Source: Gammaproteobacteria bacterium (lineage in GTDB: Bacteria > Pseudomonadota > Gammaproteobacteria > Steroidobacterales > GCA-2729495). Taken from it: 64,000 nt of DNA. This document shows, piece by piece, positions 7,889 to 16,541 of the stretch. Numbering within the stretch: position 1 is the stretch's first letter; each line of letters opens with the position of its first letter. The notes under the pieces were generated by a model that did no database searches, was not told the origin of the DNA, and was given only the letters and a program-made list of their open reading frames with translations. The stretch covers positions 1 to 64,000 of the forward strand of contig VGVH01000009.1 of assembly GCA_016874095.1 (NCBI GenBank). The letters run 5' to 3'. The position numbers were made by a program, and so were the translations under genes.

Positions 7889-9525
7889 TCCCGATCGCTG
7901 GTCAGGTACAGCACGCCGTTCCTGCCCGCCGCGATGCCGCTCGGTACATGCACCGGCGCGGGCGTGCCGGGCACGGAATCGCCGATGGGCAGGCCTGACG
8001 CCAGGATCTCGGTCGCGCCAGTCTCCGGATCGATCGCGCTGACCCGTTGCGCGCCTGCTTCTACTACGCCGATGCGCCGATCGGCCAGCAGGGTGAGTCC
8101 CTCCGGCTGGTCGAGCCCTTCGCGCACGATCACGGTGCTGCCGTCCTCGAGCGAAACCCGCAGCAGCCGGCCCGCCAGCGCCTCGCTGACGTACAGCGCA
8201 GAGGAGCCTGCAGCGAGCAGGCCGACCGGGCCGCTTAATCCGGCGGCGATGACTTCCCGCGACTGGCGGTCGGTGCGACTCAGCCGCAGGAGCTTGCCGC
8301 CCGCGAAATCGGCGACGACCGGGTCGCCCGAATCCAGCAGCGCGACGCCGTAAGGCTTGCCGGCGATCGGCCATTTGTGCAGCGTTCGTGCCGTGCGTCG
8401 GTCGACCATGTAGACGCGCGAGCGCGCAACATCACTCAGGACGATGACGTCGTCGTTCAGTGCGACGTCAGTTGCCGCAGGTGGGTCCATGAAGTTGGCG
8501 AGATCCGCCAGCGCCGAGACGGCGCCCGACTCGGTATCCACCAGGCGAAAGCCGAAATCATCCGCGACGACCAGGGTCTCGCGTTCCTGCCCGGTGGCCA
8601 GAGCCAGTCCGCCCGGCATCGACAGGTTGCCAGGCACAACGACGCGCTGCTCGCCGCTGGCGGGATCCACGCGCAGGATGGCGCCGCGCGCCGGCTGGCT
8701 CACGTAGACGGCGTCGTCAGGACCGATCGCGAGATTGTCGAGCGGAGGTTCCAGCGTCGTCACAATGCGGGCGGCACCGTTCTGCGGGTCGATTTTCCAC
8801 AGCGTGCCGCTCGACCAGCCGATCGCGTAGATCTGCCCGCGGGAGTCGAGATTGACGGCGGAGAGCATGCCCAGGTTCGTGGCGACCGGTTCGATCGCAC
8901 CGCTCTCGAGATCGATCCGTGCCACGGCGCCGACACCGGCCAGCGGCCCATAGAGCCGGCCATCCGCGGTGATCTCGAAGCTGTTCAGATTGCCGATGCC
9001 CTTGGCGAGGACGCGCGGCGGCTTGCTGCCGGCAGGGTCGATTTCGAGAAAGCGGTCGATGCCGACCTGCGCAGCGAAGAGGCGCCCGTCCGCGGTGTAA
9101 CCCAGCGGATTGACCAGCGGCAACCGCGTCGCGACCCGGTACACGTCGCCGGACGGTCGTCGCGCGCGAATTTCGCTGCTGGCGATCGCCGTCCAGGCCA
9201 TGGTGCCGTCGGGGGCGAAAGCGATGTCGTCGCATTCGCCGTCGGGCGCCGGCACCGCCGTCGCGGTCTCGCCGGTCGCGACGTCCACGCGATAAATGCT
9301 TTGCGCCTGCACGCTGCATACGTACAGCCTGCCGTCGGGCCCGAAGCTGATGCCCTTCGCGCCATGCATCGGACCGCCACTCACCAGGGTTTCCACGCGA
9401 TAGGGCGCACTGCTTAGCCCGTTGTTCGAGCAGGCAGCTGCCGTGGCGAGAACCGCGCACGAGAGAGCGAGCCAGATGCAGCGGATCACCGGCGTCACGA
9501 CGCGCGCCGGTAACTTCTGATGCAT
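7858..9525 (-). CDS. Lipoprotein with NHL/SMP-30-like beta-propeller
   Basis: A 555-residue protein with a lipoprotein signal (ALSCAVLATAAAC, lipobox cysteine about residue 32), followed by many repeats of the type DGRLYVCS...I.RVD..TGE, typical of SMP-30/gluconolactonase or NHL beta-propellers. There are at least ten such repeats, possibly two propellers. It is probably anchored to a membrane and faces the periplasm; whether it is an enzyme (lactonase) or a binding protein cannot be told. Its start lies 31 bases inside the end of the MFS gene, so the two are coupled. Confidence 0.78.
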   Translation of the reverse strand: MHQKLPARVVTPVIRCIWLALSCAVLATAAACSNNGLSSAPYRVETLVSGGPMHGAKGISFGPDGRLYVCSVQAQSIYRVDVATGETATAVPAPDGECDDIAFAPDGTMAWTAIASSEIRARRPSGDVYRVATRLPLVNPLGYTADGRLFAAQVGIDRFLEIDPAGSKPPRVLAKGIGNLNSFEITADGRLYGPLAGVGAVARIDLESGAIEPVATNLGMLSAVNLDSRGQIYAIGWSSGTLWKIDPQNGAARIVTTLEPPLDNLAIGPDDAVYVSQPARGAILRVDPASGEQRVVVPGNLSMPGGLALATGQERETLVVADDFGFRLVDTESGAVSALADLANFMDPPAATDVALNDDVIVLSDVARSRVYMVDRRTARTLHKWPIAGKPYGVALLDSGDPVVADFAGGKLLRLSRTDRQSREVIAAGLSGPVGLLAAGSSALYVSEALAGRLLRVSLEDGSTVIVREGLDQPEGLTLLADRRIGVVEAGAQRVSAIDPETGATEILASGLPIGDSVPGTPAPVHVPSGIAAGRNGVLYLTSDRDQSVLRLVPR

Positions 9526-10817
9526 ACCACGGCAGCCAGCACTGCCACCAATGCGTTGACGGCCGCCATCATGCTGAACGGCGCGGTGTAGGCGATTGCG
9601 TCGAAGACGTACCCGCCAGCGAGCGTGGCGGACAGGATGCCCATGGTGCCGAACAGGCTGAACAAGCCGATGGCAGCACCGCGGATACGAAGGGGCGCCT
9701 CCTGCCCGATCAGGACATTGCCGGCCACCACGGCGCTGATTTCGCCGATGCCGAGTATGAACGTCGCCGGCACCGCGATCCAGGCATCGAAGGGGTCATC
9801 GACCATGCCGATGGCGGCGTAGCCCACGGCGGCCAGCGCCATGGCGAGCGCCAGGCCGCGGGCACGGTCCATGCGGTCGAGCAGGAAGCCGTACAGCGGT
9901 GCCCAGATCCAGGTCGCGACCTGCAGCGCGGACAGCGTGATGCCGGCTCGTGCGAGCGCCTCGCCCGTGCCGATGCCCTGGTCGGCGCCGGCACGCACGA
10001 ACCAGAGCGAGTAGAACGAGCCGATCACGACAAGGTCGCCGCGCGCGGCAAAACCTGCGCAGTAGGCGAGTGCCAGCCGCGCATTGCCCCGCGCGGCTCT
10101 TAGACCTTCCGTCACGCCGGCGAACGGCGAGCGGTGCGGCGCCTCGGCGGAGAGCCGCCCACGGTGCCAGCCGACCGCCACCACGACGGCGGCCAGCAGG
10201 GCGAGCAACGCGCCGAGCCAGAACGTGAGCCGGCCCGCAGTGGCCGGTGCGTAACCGGCTCCCTCGAGCATCAAGGGCACGCGGGACAGGAGCAGGGCCA
10301 CGAGCAGGATGGCGAAGCTGGTGATGAAGCTGTTGGTTCCACCCCACTTGCCGCGCGACACCTCCTGCGGATAGTCCTGCATGGTCGTGATGACCATGAC
10401 CGAGGCGACAGCTGTGCCGACGGCGATGACGAAGCGGTAGGCGTAGAGTTCGGGTAACGCAGCCGCCATCGGGAACAACGCGAAACCCACGGCCCAGATC
10501 CCGAGACCCACGACGCAGAGCACGCGCCGGCCGGTGCGATCCGACGCGGCGCCGACGAGGCCCATGAGGAGCAGCGCCGTGCCTTCCTGCAGGAAGTTGA
10601 GCAGCCCCGTCACCGAGCCCTGCTGGTCGGCCGGCACATGCAGGACCTTGTCGAGGATGTAGGGCTGAAGGAAGTTCACGAACGTCACCAGCGTGACGAA
10701 CATGAACGCCGAGACAAAGTACGCGACCGCGTTGCCGCGGCTGATGCCGGGCGTCAGCCAGAACGGACCGAAGCGGATGCCGCGCGTGTCCGGTTGCGCG
10801 GCAGCGGGTGCAGTCAC
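9495..10817 (-). CDS. MFS transporter (copy 1 of a two-member subfamily)
   Basis: A major facilitator protein of 440 residues with about 12 hydrophobic segments and the loop 2-3 motif GAASDRTGRRV. The N-terminus FGPFWLTPGISRGNAVAYF is shared, with changes, with the MFS protein at 37645-38964 (WGPLWLSPGISRMNATAF), as are DQQG...TGL and DYPQ-V/D-SRG; the two form one subfamily. The substrate is unknown; co-occurrence with Tat-UbiD genes suggests an organic acid or a product of that pathway. It lies 24 bases after the unknown-family gene and overlaps the beta-propeller gene, so three genes form one operon. Confidence 0.88.
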   Translation of the reverse strand: MTAPAAAQPDTRGIRFGPFWLTPGISRGNAVAYFVSAFMFVTLVTFVNFLQPYILDKVLHVPADQQGSVTGLLNFLQEGTALLLMGLVGAASDRTGRRVLCVVGLGIWAVGFALFPMAAALPELYAYRFVIAVGTAVASVMVITTMQDYPQEVSRGKWGGTNSFITSFAILLVALLLSRVPLMLEGAGYAPATAGRLTFWLGALLALLAAVVVAVGWHRGRLSAEAPHRSPFAGVTEGLRAARGNARLALAYCAGFAARGDLVVIGSFYSLWFVRAGADQGIGTGEALARAGITLSALQVATWIWAPLYGFLLDRMDRARGLALAMALAAVGYAAIGMVDDPFDAWIAVPATFILGIGEISAVVAGNVLIGQEAPLRIRGAAIGLFSLFGTMGILSATLAGGYVFDAIAYTAPFSMMAAVNALVAVLAAVVCIRSYRRAS

Positions 10818-10841
10818 TGCGACGTAGTGCTGCCGTACAGC

Positions 10842-11579
10842 CTAGAGCGGCTCGACGCTGACTTCGATCAGCCGTGTCGCTTCGTTCCAGGGCGAGATGA
10901 TGAAGCGTGCCTGCAGGTGCTCGGCGAACCCGTGATAGAGCGGCACCGTCCATTCCTCGTGGATCTTGCGTTCCGTGAGGTTGGTCCAGATGTTACGCAG
11001 CCAGCCTTTCTCGAGTATGCGCTTGTAGGGCGACACGTAGGACACGCGGTAGCCGTCGTCATGCCACTGGAAGCCATCCGCCACGACGAGGTCACGCCAG
11101 CAGGTGGGCGTGGTGATCGCATCGAGCGCCAGCCGGATGTCGCCCGTCTGCTCGACCCAGTAGACGCGCTCGCCCAGGATCTCGCGCATCGAGTCGACGG
11201 CATGGCGGATCATCTTGTCAGCCTGGTTGGTCGCAAAGGCGAATTCCATCCACTTCAGCTGTTCCTTGATCAGCGCATCGTTGCCCTGGTGGTAGTACGG
11301 CAACTTCATCTGGTAGGTGCGGATGGTGTTGCCGATGATGCGGCCGAACTCCGCGTCGCGATCCTCGATCAGGTTCTCCTTGACGCCGATGCGCTCGGCG
11401 ATCAGGTCGGCGACGGCGCGGCCGATCTCCGCTGTCTTGAGATTGAAGGCATCCTCGATGGAGCGCGCATAGGCGTTGAAGGCCAGCCAGCCCTTCATGA
11501 TGGCATCGGCGCGGATTCGTTCCTTGTCGGTCATCGTGGTCGACAGGCTGCGCTTGACGGTCGAGGGCTTGGCGTTCAT
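10842..11579 (-). CDS. Unknown-family protein without signal peptide (paralogue of the protein at 7043-7888)
   Basis: Function not recognised. The ATG at 11579 is preferred to an upstream one at 11606 because GGAGG lies seven bases before it. The 245-residue product has no signal peptide, unlike its exported relative at 7043-7888. It is mainly helical in the first half (EIGRAVADLIAERIGVKENL, then AEFGRIIGN and NDALIKEQLKWMEFA), then has TGDIRLALDAIT-x-PTCWRDLVVADGF and SYVSPYKRIL. The conserved Cys-x-Arg-Asp and charged helices may form a site, but this is a guess. First gene of the MFS / beta-propeller operon. Confidence 0.75.
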   Translation of the reverse strand: MNAKPSTVKRSLSTTMTDKERIRADAIMKGWLAFNAYARSIEDAFNLKTAEIGRAVADLIAERIGVKENLIEDRDAEFGRIIGNTIRTYQMKLPYYHQGNDALIKEQLKWMEFAFATNQADKMIRHAVDSMREILGERVYWVEQTGDIRLALDAITTPTCWRDLVVADGFQWHDDGYRVSYVSPYKRILEKGWLRNIWTNLTERKIHEEWTVPLYHGFAEHLQARFIISPWNEATRLIEVSVEPL

Positions 11580-11684
11580 CGGACTGCCTCCGTGTTGGCT
11601 ATCCACCGAGGATACCTCCGGACCGCCTGCCCCGCATCCGGCACGCGACGCGCCATGTCCGACTGGCGGACAGGTCGCAGCGCC

Positions 11685-12920
11685 TCAGGCTCGCCGGACC
11701 AGTTGCCAGGCGCGCAGGAGGATGACTGCCTGGCTGGCGAGTATGGCCAGGAAGGGGACGACCGGCCCGCTCGCCGCGGCGAAGAAGCCGGCTGCGGGTG
11801 GACCCAGAACGCGCCCGACGAGTCCCGCGCTGTTGGCGAAGCCCATGAGCATCCCGGCGTGGTGTGCGTGGGCATCGCGCGACAACATGCTGAGCAGCGA
11901 CGTTGCCCAGATGGCGCCGCCCAGCGACGACAGGAACAGGCCCCCGATGGCCACCGGCGGCGAGTCGCGAAACACGACGAAGGCGAGAATGCCGGCGATA
12001 TCGATGCCGATTCCCACGAGCACCATGCGCTCGATCGAGAGCCTGCGACCAAGCGGCTTGAGCAGTCCGCCTGCGGCGATCACGAAGCCGAGGCCGAGCG
12101 CGGCGAAGGCAAACGCTATCTGCCGCGAGTTCCACTGCCAGCCCATGTCTGCCCAGAGCGCGAAGGAGAACTGGAAAGTCCCCTGGATGAATCCGGACAG
12201 CACGAATTGCGCCAGCAGCAGCATCACGAAGAAATCCAGCACCCGCGTTCTCGTTGGAGTTCCCGCCGCTGTTGCGCGCTGCGTCACCGGTGAGCGTGGC
12301 TGCAATGTCTCCGCCACTCCCGCCAGGACCAGCGCAAGACCGAGCAGGTTGACTGTCGTGCCCAGGAGCGAGGGCACCGTGTGATCGAATCCGTCCGGGG
12401 GGCGGTCGAGCAGGGTGCGCCAGGACGACATCAGTTCCCCCGGCACGTCGCTCATGAAGATCGCGCCGACGAGCGGGCCCAGCATGAAGCCGATCGCCAT
12501 GGCGGCGCTGACGCGGCCGAGACCGGTGGTGCGTTCAGGGCCCGCTGAAATGTCGCTGACGATGGCGAAGCCGATGCCGCGTGTGCTGCCGGAAAGCCCC
12601 TGCAGGGCCCGTGCGATGACGAGCCCGCTGAAGGACGTGGCGAATGCGAATGCGGCGTAGGATGCCGCACCGCAGATCAACGCCCCGATCAGCGCCGGGC
12701 GCCTGCCCAGGCGGTCGCTCAGCCGCCCCCACAGGGGCGCCGCGATGGCGCTCATGAGCGGAAAGATGCCGAACAGCACGCCGAGCTCCATCGCGCTGGC
12801 GCCGAACTTCTCGCCGAGCGCCGGCATCATCGGCAGGATGATCGTGCCGGGCATGGAACTCAGCACGATGGCCGCGTAAAGCGGCCAGAGCGGTTGGCCC
12901 TGACGGGAGTCCGGGTTCAT
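11685..12920 (-). CDS. MFS transporter, drug:H+ antiporter-like
   Basis: A 411-residue major facilitator protein starting MNPDSRQGQPLWPLY at 12920; an upstream in-frame extension has no membrane character and is not needed. Motif A is WGRLSDRLGRRP, and an internal GPLVGAIF resembles motif C of 12-helix antiporters such as TetA or Bcr. It is not close to the other MFS pair in this block. Efflux of a substrate or product is plausible but unproven. It sits 105 bases before the unknown-family gene and 28 bases after the membrane-protein gene at 12949-13701, all on the minus strand. Confidence 0.85.
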   Translation of the reverse strand: MNPDSRQGQPLWPLYAAIVLSSMPGTIILPMMPALGEKFGASAMELGVLFGIFPLMSAIAAPLWGRLSDRLGRRPALIGALICGAASYAAFAFATSFSGLVIARALQGLSGSTRGIGFAIVSDISAGPERTTGLGRVSAAMAIGFMLGPLVGAIFMSDVPGELMSSWRTLLDRPPDGFDHTVPSLLGTTVNLLGLALVLAGVAETLQPRSPVTQRATAAGTPTRTRVLDFFVMLLLAQFVLSGFIQGTFQFSFALWADMGWQWNSRQIAFAFAALGLGFVIAAGGLLKPLGRRLSIERMVLVGIGIDIAGILAFVVFRDSPPVAIGGLFLSSLGGAIWATSLLSMLSRDAHAHHAGMLMGFANSAGLVGRVLGPPAAGFFAAASGPVVPFLAILASQAVILLRAWQLVRRA

Positions 12921-12948
12921 CAAGACGCCAGCGCGTGGCGATGGTGAT

Positions 12949-13701
12949 TCAGGATCGAGCCGCCACCGTCGCCATCCGCCGACGTCCGAGATGGGCCAGC
13001 GTCGAAACGACACCCAGGGTGAACAGGATCTCGCCGAAGTTTGCGAGCGGCAGCCCGTACTTCCAGCCGCCGCCCGCGCCGGCGAAGATGAACATGGCGC
13101 CCGTACCCAGCGCCAGCCACTTCCAGCCGCGCTTCACCCACAGCAGGATGCCGACGCCCGTCATGATGACGTTCATGAAGATCGCGACGAAGGGTCCCGG
13201 TCCGTAGCTCGTGACGCTGGAGTGCGCGTCGCAGAGCGTGTCTGCCGTCACCCTCGTCGTGTAGCGCAGCGTGTCAGCGAGGCAGGCCGGATCCAGCTGG
13301 ACTGGAGGGCTGCCGGCGACCGGTCCGAACAGCAGGCTCACGGCGTCCGGGACGTCAAGAGCGAACAGCACCACCGCCACCACGCAGAAGGCTCCCATCA
13401 CCAGCTTGTTGCGCGCCCATTCGAAATCCGCGAGCCGCAGGATCGATCCCGCCACGATCACGAATATCGGCAGGATGGTCCAGTGCCAGACGAAGGCCGG
13501 CACGGACAAGGCCTGCATCAGGTCTCCTTCGCCTACGAAGCGTCCGATCCCGATGCGGAAATTGTCGTACCAGAGGAGCAGGTTGCCGAACAGCACGAGG
13601 CTCAGGCCCACCGGTCGCTGCTGGCGATTCCATTCCCCGAACGCCCACACCCAGATGCCGATGTGTACGGCCGCGAAAACCAGAAAGAGGAGGGAGAGCA
13701 T
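12949..13701 (-). CDS. Integral membrane protein, unknown
   Basis: A 250-residue protein with about six to seven hydrophobic helices (for instance MLSLLFLVFAAVHIGIWVWAF, LSLVLFGNLLLWYDNF, FVWHWTILPIFVIVAGSI, KWLALGTGAMFIFAGAGGG). A soluble loop near residues 130-165 has two cysteines (DPACLADT and TLCDAHS). The conserved-looking WHW and a few histidines could bind haem or metal, but I know no family match. It starts 126 bases from the divergent Rieske oxygenase gene and is the first gene of the minus-strand run down to 7858. Confidence 0.7.
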   Translation of the reverse strand: MLSLLFLVFAAVHIGIWVWAFGEWNRQQRPVGLSLVLFGNLLLWYDNFRIGIGRFVGEGDLMQALSVPAFVWHWTILPIFVIVAGSILRLADFEWARNKLVMGAFCVVAVVLFALDVPDAVSLLFGPVAGSPPVQLDPACLADTLRYTTRVTADTLCDAHSSVTSYGPGPFVAIFMNVIMTGVGILLWVKRGWKWLALGTGAMFIFAGAGGGWKYGLPLANFGEILFTLGVVSTLAHLGRRRMATVAARS

Positions 13702-13826
13702 GCACGCGACTCCAGCTCGAAGGTCAGGATCGCAGTGTGCCTGCGGGACCGGCTGCGCGCCAGCCAGCCCTGCTGACTGTGCGCCGGCCGTTCAGGTATA
13801 AAGGGCATCCACAGACAGGGCACGTG

Positions 13827-14972
13827 ATGACACAAGCAACAGCACCGCTGACTGCCGCCGACCTGGCCGCTACCCGCCGACCGTTGGCGGAGGCGGTGAC
13901 TTTGCCGGCGGCCGCCTACGTGTCGGAGTCGGTGTTCGCGCTCGAGCAGCGCGGTATCTTCGCCCGCAGCTGGCTCTGCGCCGGGCGCGAGGCCGACATA
14001 CCGAAGGCTGGTGACTGGTTCCTGCGCGAGATCGCGGGTGAGTCGGTCGTGGTGACGCGCGGCGCGGACGGCGCCATTCATGCCTGGCATAACGTCTGCC
14101 GCCACCGCGGTTCCCGCCTGCTCGAAGAGGCCAGGGGCAGCGGCCTGAAGCGCGTGCTCTGTCCCTACCACTCGTGGAGCTACGAGCTGGATGGCCGGCT
14201 GCAGCAGGCGCCGGGCATGGCTGATGATCCGCGATGCCGCGACCTGCGCCTCGCGCCTGTCAGGGTCGCCGCTCGCGACGGCTTCCTGTACCTCAACCTA
14301 GACTCCGATGCCGTAGCGCTCGAGACGGCCCTTGCCGACCTGCCGGATTTCTCGCGCTTCCGCATGGGCGATCTGGTCTGCGGCCGACGTATCGAGTACG
14401 ACGTAGCCGCCAACTGGAAGCTGCTCTGCGAGAACTACAGCGAGTGCTACCACTGTCCCAACGCCCACCCGCAGCTGCACCGGATCAGTGACCTGTTCGC
14501 TCGTGCGGATCGAGTCAATCGTTCCGGACAGTGCTTCAACGGCGGCCCGATGTTGATGCGCGAGGGCGTGCAGACCATGTCGATGAGCGGCCGCTCGAAC
14601 CTGCCCCAGATTCCAGGCCTGCCCGCCGACGACCACCGTCACGTTTATTATTATGTGATCTACCCGAATTTCCTCCTGAGCCCGCACCCGGATTACGTGC
14701 TCACGCACACCGCCTGGCCGCTGGCACCAGACCGCACACGGGTGATCTGCGAGTGGCTGTTCACGGCTGAGGCGGTTGCACAGCCCGGTTTCGACCCCTC
14801 CGACGTGATCGACTTCTGGGACGTCACCAACCGCCAGGACTGGAAGCTCTGCGAGCGCACCCAGCTCGGCGCGGGATCCCGCGGCTTCAAGCCCGGGCCG
14901 TACACGCCGGTGGAAGACTGCGTGCATGTCTTCGACAGCTGGTATGCCGGGCGGATGGCTACGCTGGTCTGA
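13827..14972 (+). CDS. Rieske non-haem iron oxygenase, large (alpha) subunit
   Basis: An aromatic ring-hydroxylating oxygenase of 381 residues. The Rieske 2Fe-2S ligands are C91-R-H93 (CRHRGSRL) and C112-P-Y-H115 (CPYHSW). The mononuclear iron site is read from ENYSECYHCPNAHP (two His) and a later Asp (NRQDWK). The start at 13827 removes a non-conserved leader. No beta subunit, ferredoxin or reductase gene is adjacent, so it must be an alpha-only type using electron carriers coded elsewhere. The GST gene follows after 15 bases. A role in hydroxylating or demethylating an aromatic or quaternary ammonium substrate is possible. Confidence 0.92.
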   Translation: MTQATAPLTAADLAATRRPLAEAVTLPAAAYVSESVFALEQRGIFARSWLCAGREADIPKAGDWFLREIAGESVVVTRGADGAIHAWHNVCRHRGSRLLEEARGSGLKRVLCPYHSWSYELDGRLQQAPGMADDPRCRDLRLAPVRVAARDGFLYLNLDSDAVALETALADLPDFSRFRMGDLVCGRRIEYDVAANWKLLCENYSECYHCPNAHPQLHRISDLFARADRVNRSGQCFNGGPMLMREGVQTMSMSGRSNLPQIPGLPADDHRHVYYYVIYPNFLLSPHPDYVLTHTAWPLAPDRTRVICEWLFTAEAVAQPGFDPSDVIDFWDVTNRQDWKLCERTQLGAGSRGFKPGPYTPVEDCVHVFDSWYAGRMATLV

Positions 14973-14987
14973 AACGCAGCTTGTTCC

Positions 14988-15617
14988 ATGCGACTGTTCG
15001 ACTTCACGCGCGCCCCGAACCCGCGTCGCGTGCGGGTCTTCCTCGCCGAGAAGGGGCTGGAGATCCCGCGCGTGCCGGTAAATCTGTACCGGCACGAGCA
15101 GCTCAGTCCGGAATTCCTCGCGATCAATCCCGGCGGCACCGTGCCCGTACTCGAGCTGGACGACGGCACGCGGCTGACCGAATGCCTGGCCATATGCCGA
15201 TACCTGGAGTACCTGCATCCCGAGCCGCGCCTGTTTGGCAACTCTCCGCGGCAGGAGGCGCTGACGCTGATGTGGGCCGGAATCGTCGATCACGAAGGCC
15301 TGGCTGCGGCTGCCGAGGCGTTGCGCAACCTGTCGCCAGGTTTTCGCGACCATGCGCTGCCCGGTCCGGCACCTAGCCCGCAGATCCCGGCGCTGGTCGA
15401 GCGCGGGATGGTCCGCATGGACGCATTCTTCGACCGGATCGAACGCCAGCTCACTGCGAGTGCCTATGTCGCGGGTGACACCTACACCTACGCCGACATC
15501 AGCCTGCTCGTAACCGTGGACTTCGCCGGCTGGGTGGATGTCATCCCCATGAACACCCGGCCCGCCCTGGCCCGGTGGTACCAGCGGGCCTCGTCGCGAC
15601 CGACATCCGCAGCTTAG
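14988..15617 (+). CDS. Glutathione S-transferase family protein
   Basis: A 209-residue GST with an N-terminal thioredoxin-like domain (MRLFDFTRAPNPRRVRVFLAEKG start; NPGGTVPVLELDDG with the cis-proline, and the LTECLAICRYLE glutathione-binding turn) and a helical C-terminal domain (ADISLLVTVDFAGWV). Members of this type detoxify electrophiles or isomerise ring-cleavage products. It lies 15 bases after the Rieske oxygenase gene, so the two are probably co-transcribed, and it could process an epoxide or other reactive product. A large palindrome follows its stop codon. Confidence 0.9.
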   Translation: MRLFDFTRAPNPRRVRVFLAEKGLEIPRVPVNLYRHEQLSPEFLAINPGGTVPVLELDDGTRLTECLAICRYLEYLHPEPRLFGNSPRQEALTLMWAGIVDHEGLAAAAEALRNLSPGFRDHALPGPAPSPQIPALVERGMVRMDAFFDRIERQLTASAYVAGDTYTYADISLLVTVDFAGWVDVIPMNTRPALARWYQRASSRPTSAA

Positions 15618-15645
15618 GCTCGGGTGCCGGGTCGCAGCTTTCGCG

Positions 15646-15703
15646 GGTGCCGGGTCGCAGCTTTCGCAGCTTTCGAAAGCTGCGAAAGCTGCGACCCGGC
15701 ACC
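15646..15703. repeat. Perfect 58-bp palindrome with an extra tandem half-copy
   Basis: Two 29-base arms meet at TTCGAA (15672-15677) with no unpaired base. The left arm includes GTGCCGGGTCGCAGCTTTCG, and 15621-15644 carries a further direct copy of that unit, offset by 23 bases. The element sits between the convergent GST gene (ending at 15617) and the Bax inhibitor-like gene (ending at 15718). It could serve as a bidirectional terminator, though there is no T-run. The tandem copy and perfect symmetry look more like a REP/BIME-type or other miniature repeat. Confidence 0.85.
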
Positions 15704-15717
15704 GTTCACCGTTCAGG

Positions 15718-16413
15718 TCAGTCGCTGTCGCCGCCGAAGATGCCCAGCAGTGACAGCAGGCTCTGGAAGACGTTGTAGATGCTCAGGTAGATCGCGAGCG
15801 TCGCGCTCACGTAGCTCGTCTCGCCGCCGTCGATGACCCGCTTCACGTCATACAGGATGAACGCGGAGAATACGCCCAGGCACAGCACCAGCAGGGTGAG
15901 CATCAGCACCGAAGACTCGATGAAGAAGTTGGCGATGAAGCCAAAGAGCACTATCCACGCGCCGACCATGAGGAACTTGCCCATGGCCGAGAGATCACGC
16001 TTCACCACGGTCGCCAGCGTGGCCATCGCCACGAAGATGGTGGCGGTGCCGCCGAAGGCCATCATGATGAGCGAGCCGCCATTCCTGAAGCCCAGCACGA
16101 CGCCGACCAGGCGCGACAGCATCAGCCCCATGAAGAAGGTGAAAGCCAGCAGCAGGTAGACGCCGAGGGCCGACTCCTTGTTCTTCTCTATCGCGTACAT
16201 GAGGCCGAAGGCCCCGGCGAAGAACAGGATCATCGACAGGCCGGGGGACAGTCCGGCCACGATGCCCGTGCTGACACCGATCCACGCGCCCAGCACGGTC
16301 GGCAGCAGCGAAATCGCGAGCAGCCAGTAGGTATTTCGCAGTACGCGGTTCTGTTCCGCAGCATACGGTCCGGTACCGGCGATATCGGGAATCTGCTGGA
16401 CGGTCTGGTTCAT
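15718..16413 (-). CDS. Bax inhibitor-1 / YccA family membrane protein
   Basis: A 231-residue membrane protein with seven hydrophobic segments. It has the family's typical features: a hydrophilic N-terminus (MNQTVQQIPDIAG...), then NRVLRNTYWLLAISLLP, and near the end FILYDVKRVIDGGE followed by YLSIYNVFQSLLSLLGIFGGDSD. The Asp residues in the last two helices are those linked to pH sensing in this family. In bacteria its role, membrane quality control or ion leak, is not settled. The start at 16413 is the family-typical one; the frame continues upstream without similarity. It is probably a core gene, not part of the catabolic theme. Confidence 0.9.
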   Translation of the reverse strand: MNQTVQQIPDIAGTGPYAAEQNRVLRNTYWLLAISLLPTVLGAWIGVSTGIVAGLSPGLSMILFFAGAFGLMYAIEKNKESALGVYLLLAFTFFMGLMLSRLVGVVLGFRNGGSLIMMAFGGTATIFVAMATLATVVKRDLSAMGKFLMVGAWIVLFGFIANFFIESSVLMLTLLVLCLGVFSAFILYDVKRVIDGGETSYVSATLAIYLSIYNVFQSLLSLLGIFGGDSD

Positions 16414-16541
16414 GGCGGTCGACTCCGTGGTGCTCGCTATGCCCGGTCGGGCGCTACCGCAATGATTGCTCCGGAGTCTGCGGATCGCAAGATTGCCGTC
16501 ACCCGGCCCCAAGGGCGGTCGTGAAGGCGACCGTCGCTCGG

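Noticed and set aside
10638-12293. 551-codon plus-strand open frame
   Set aside because: Opposite the MFS and unknown-family genes, with low-complexity charged sequence.
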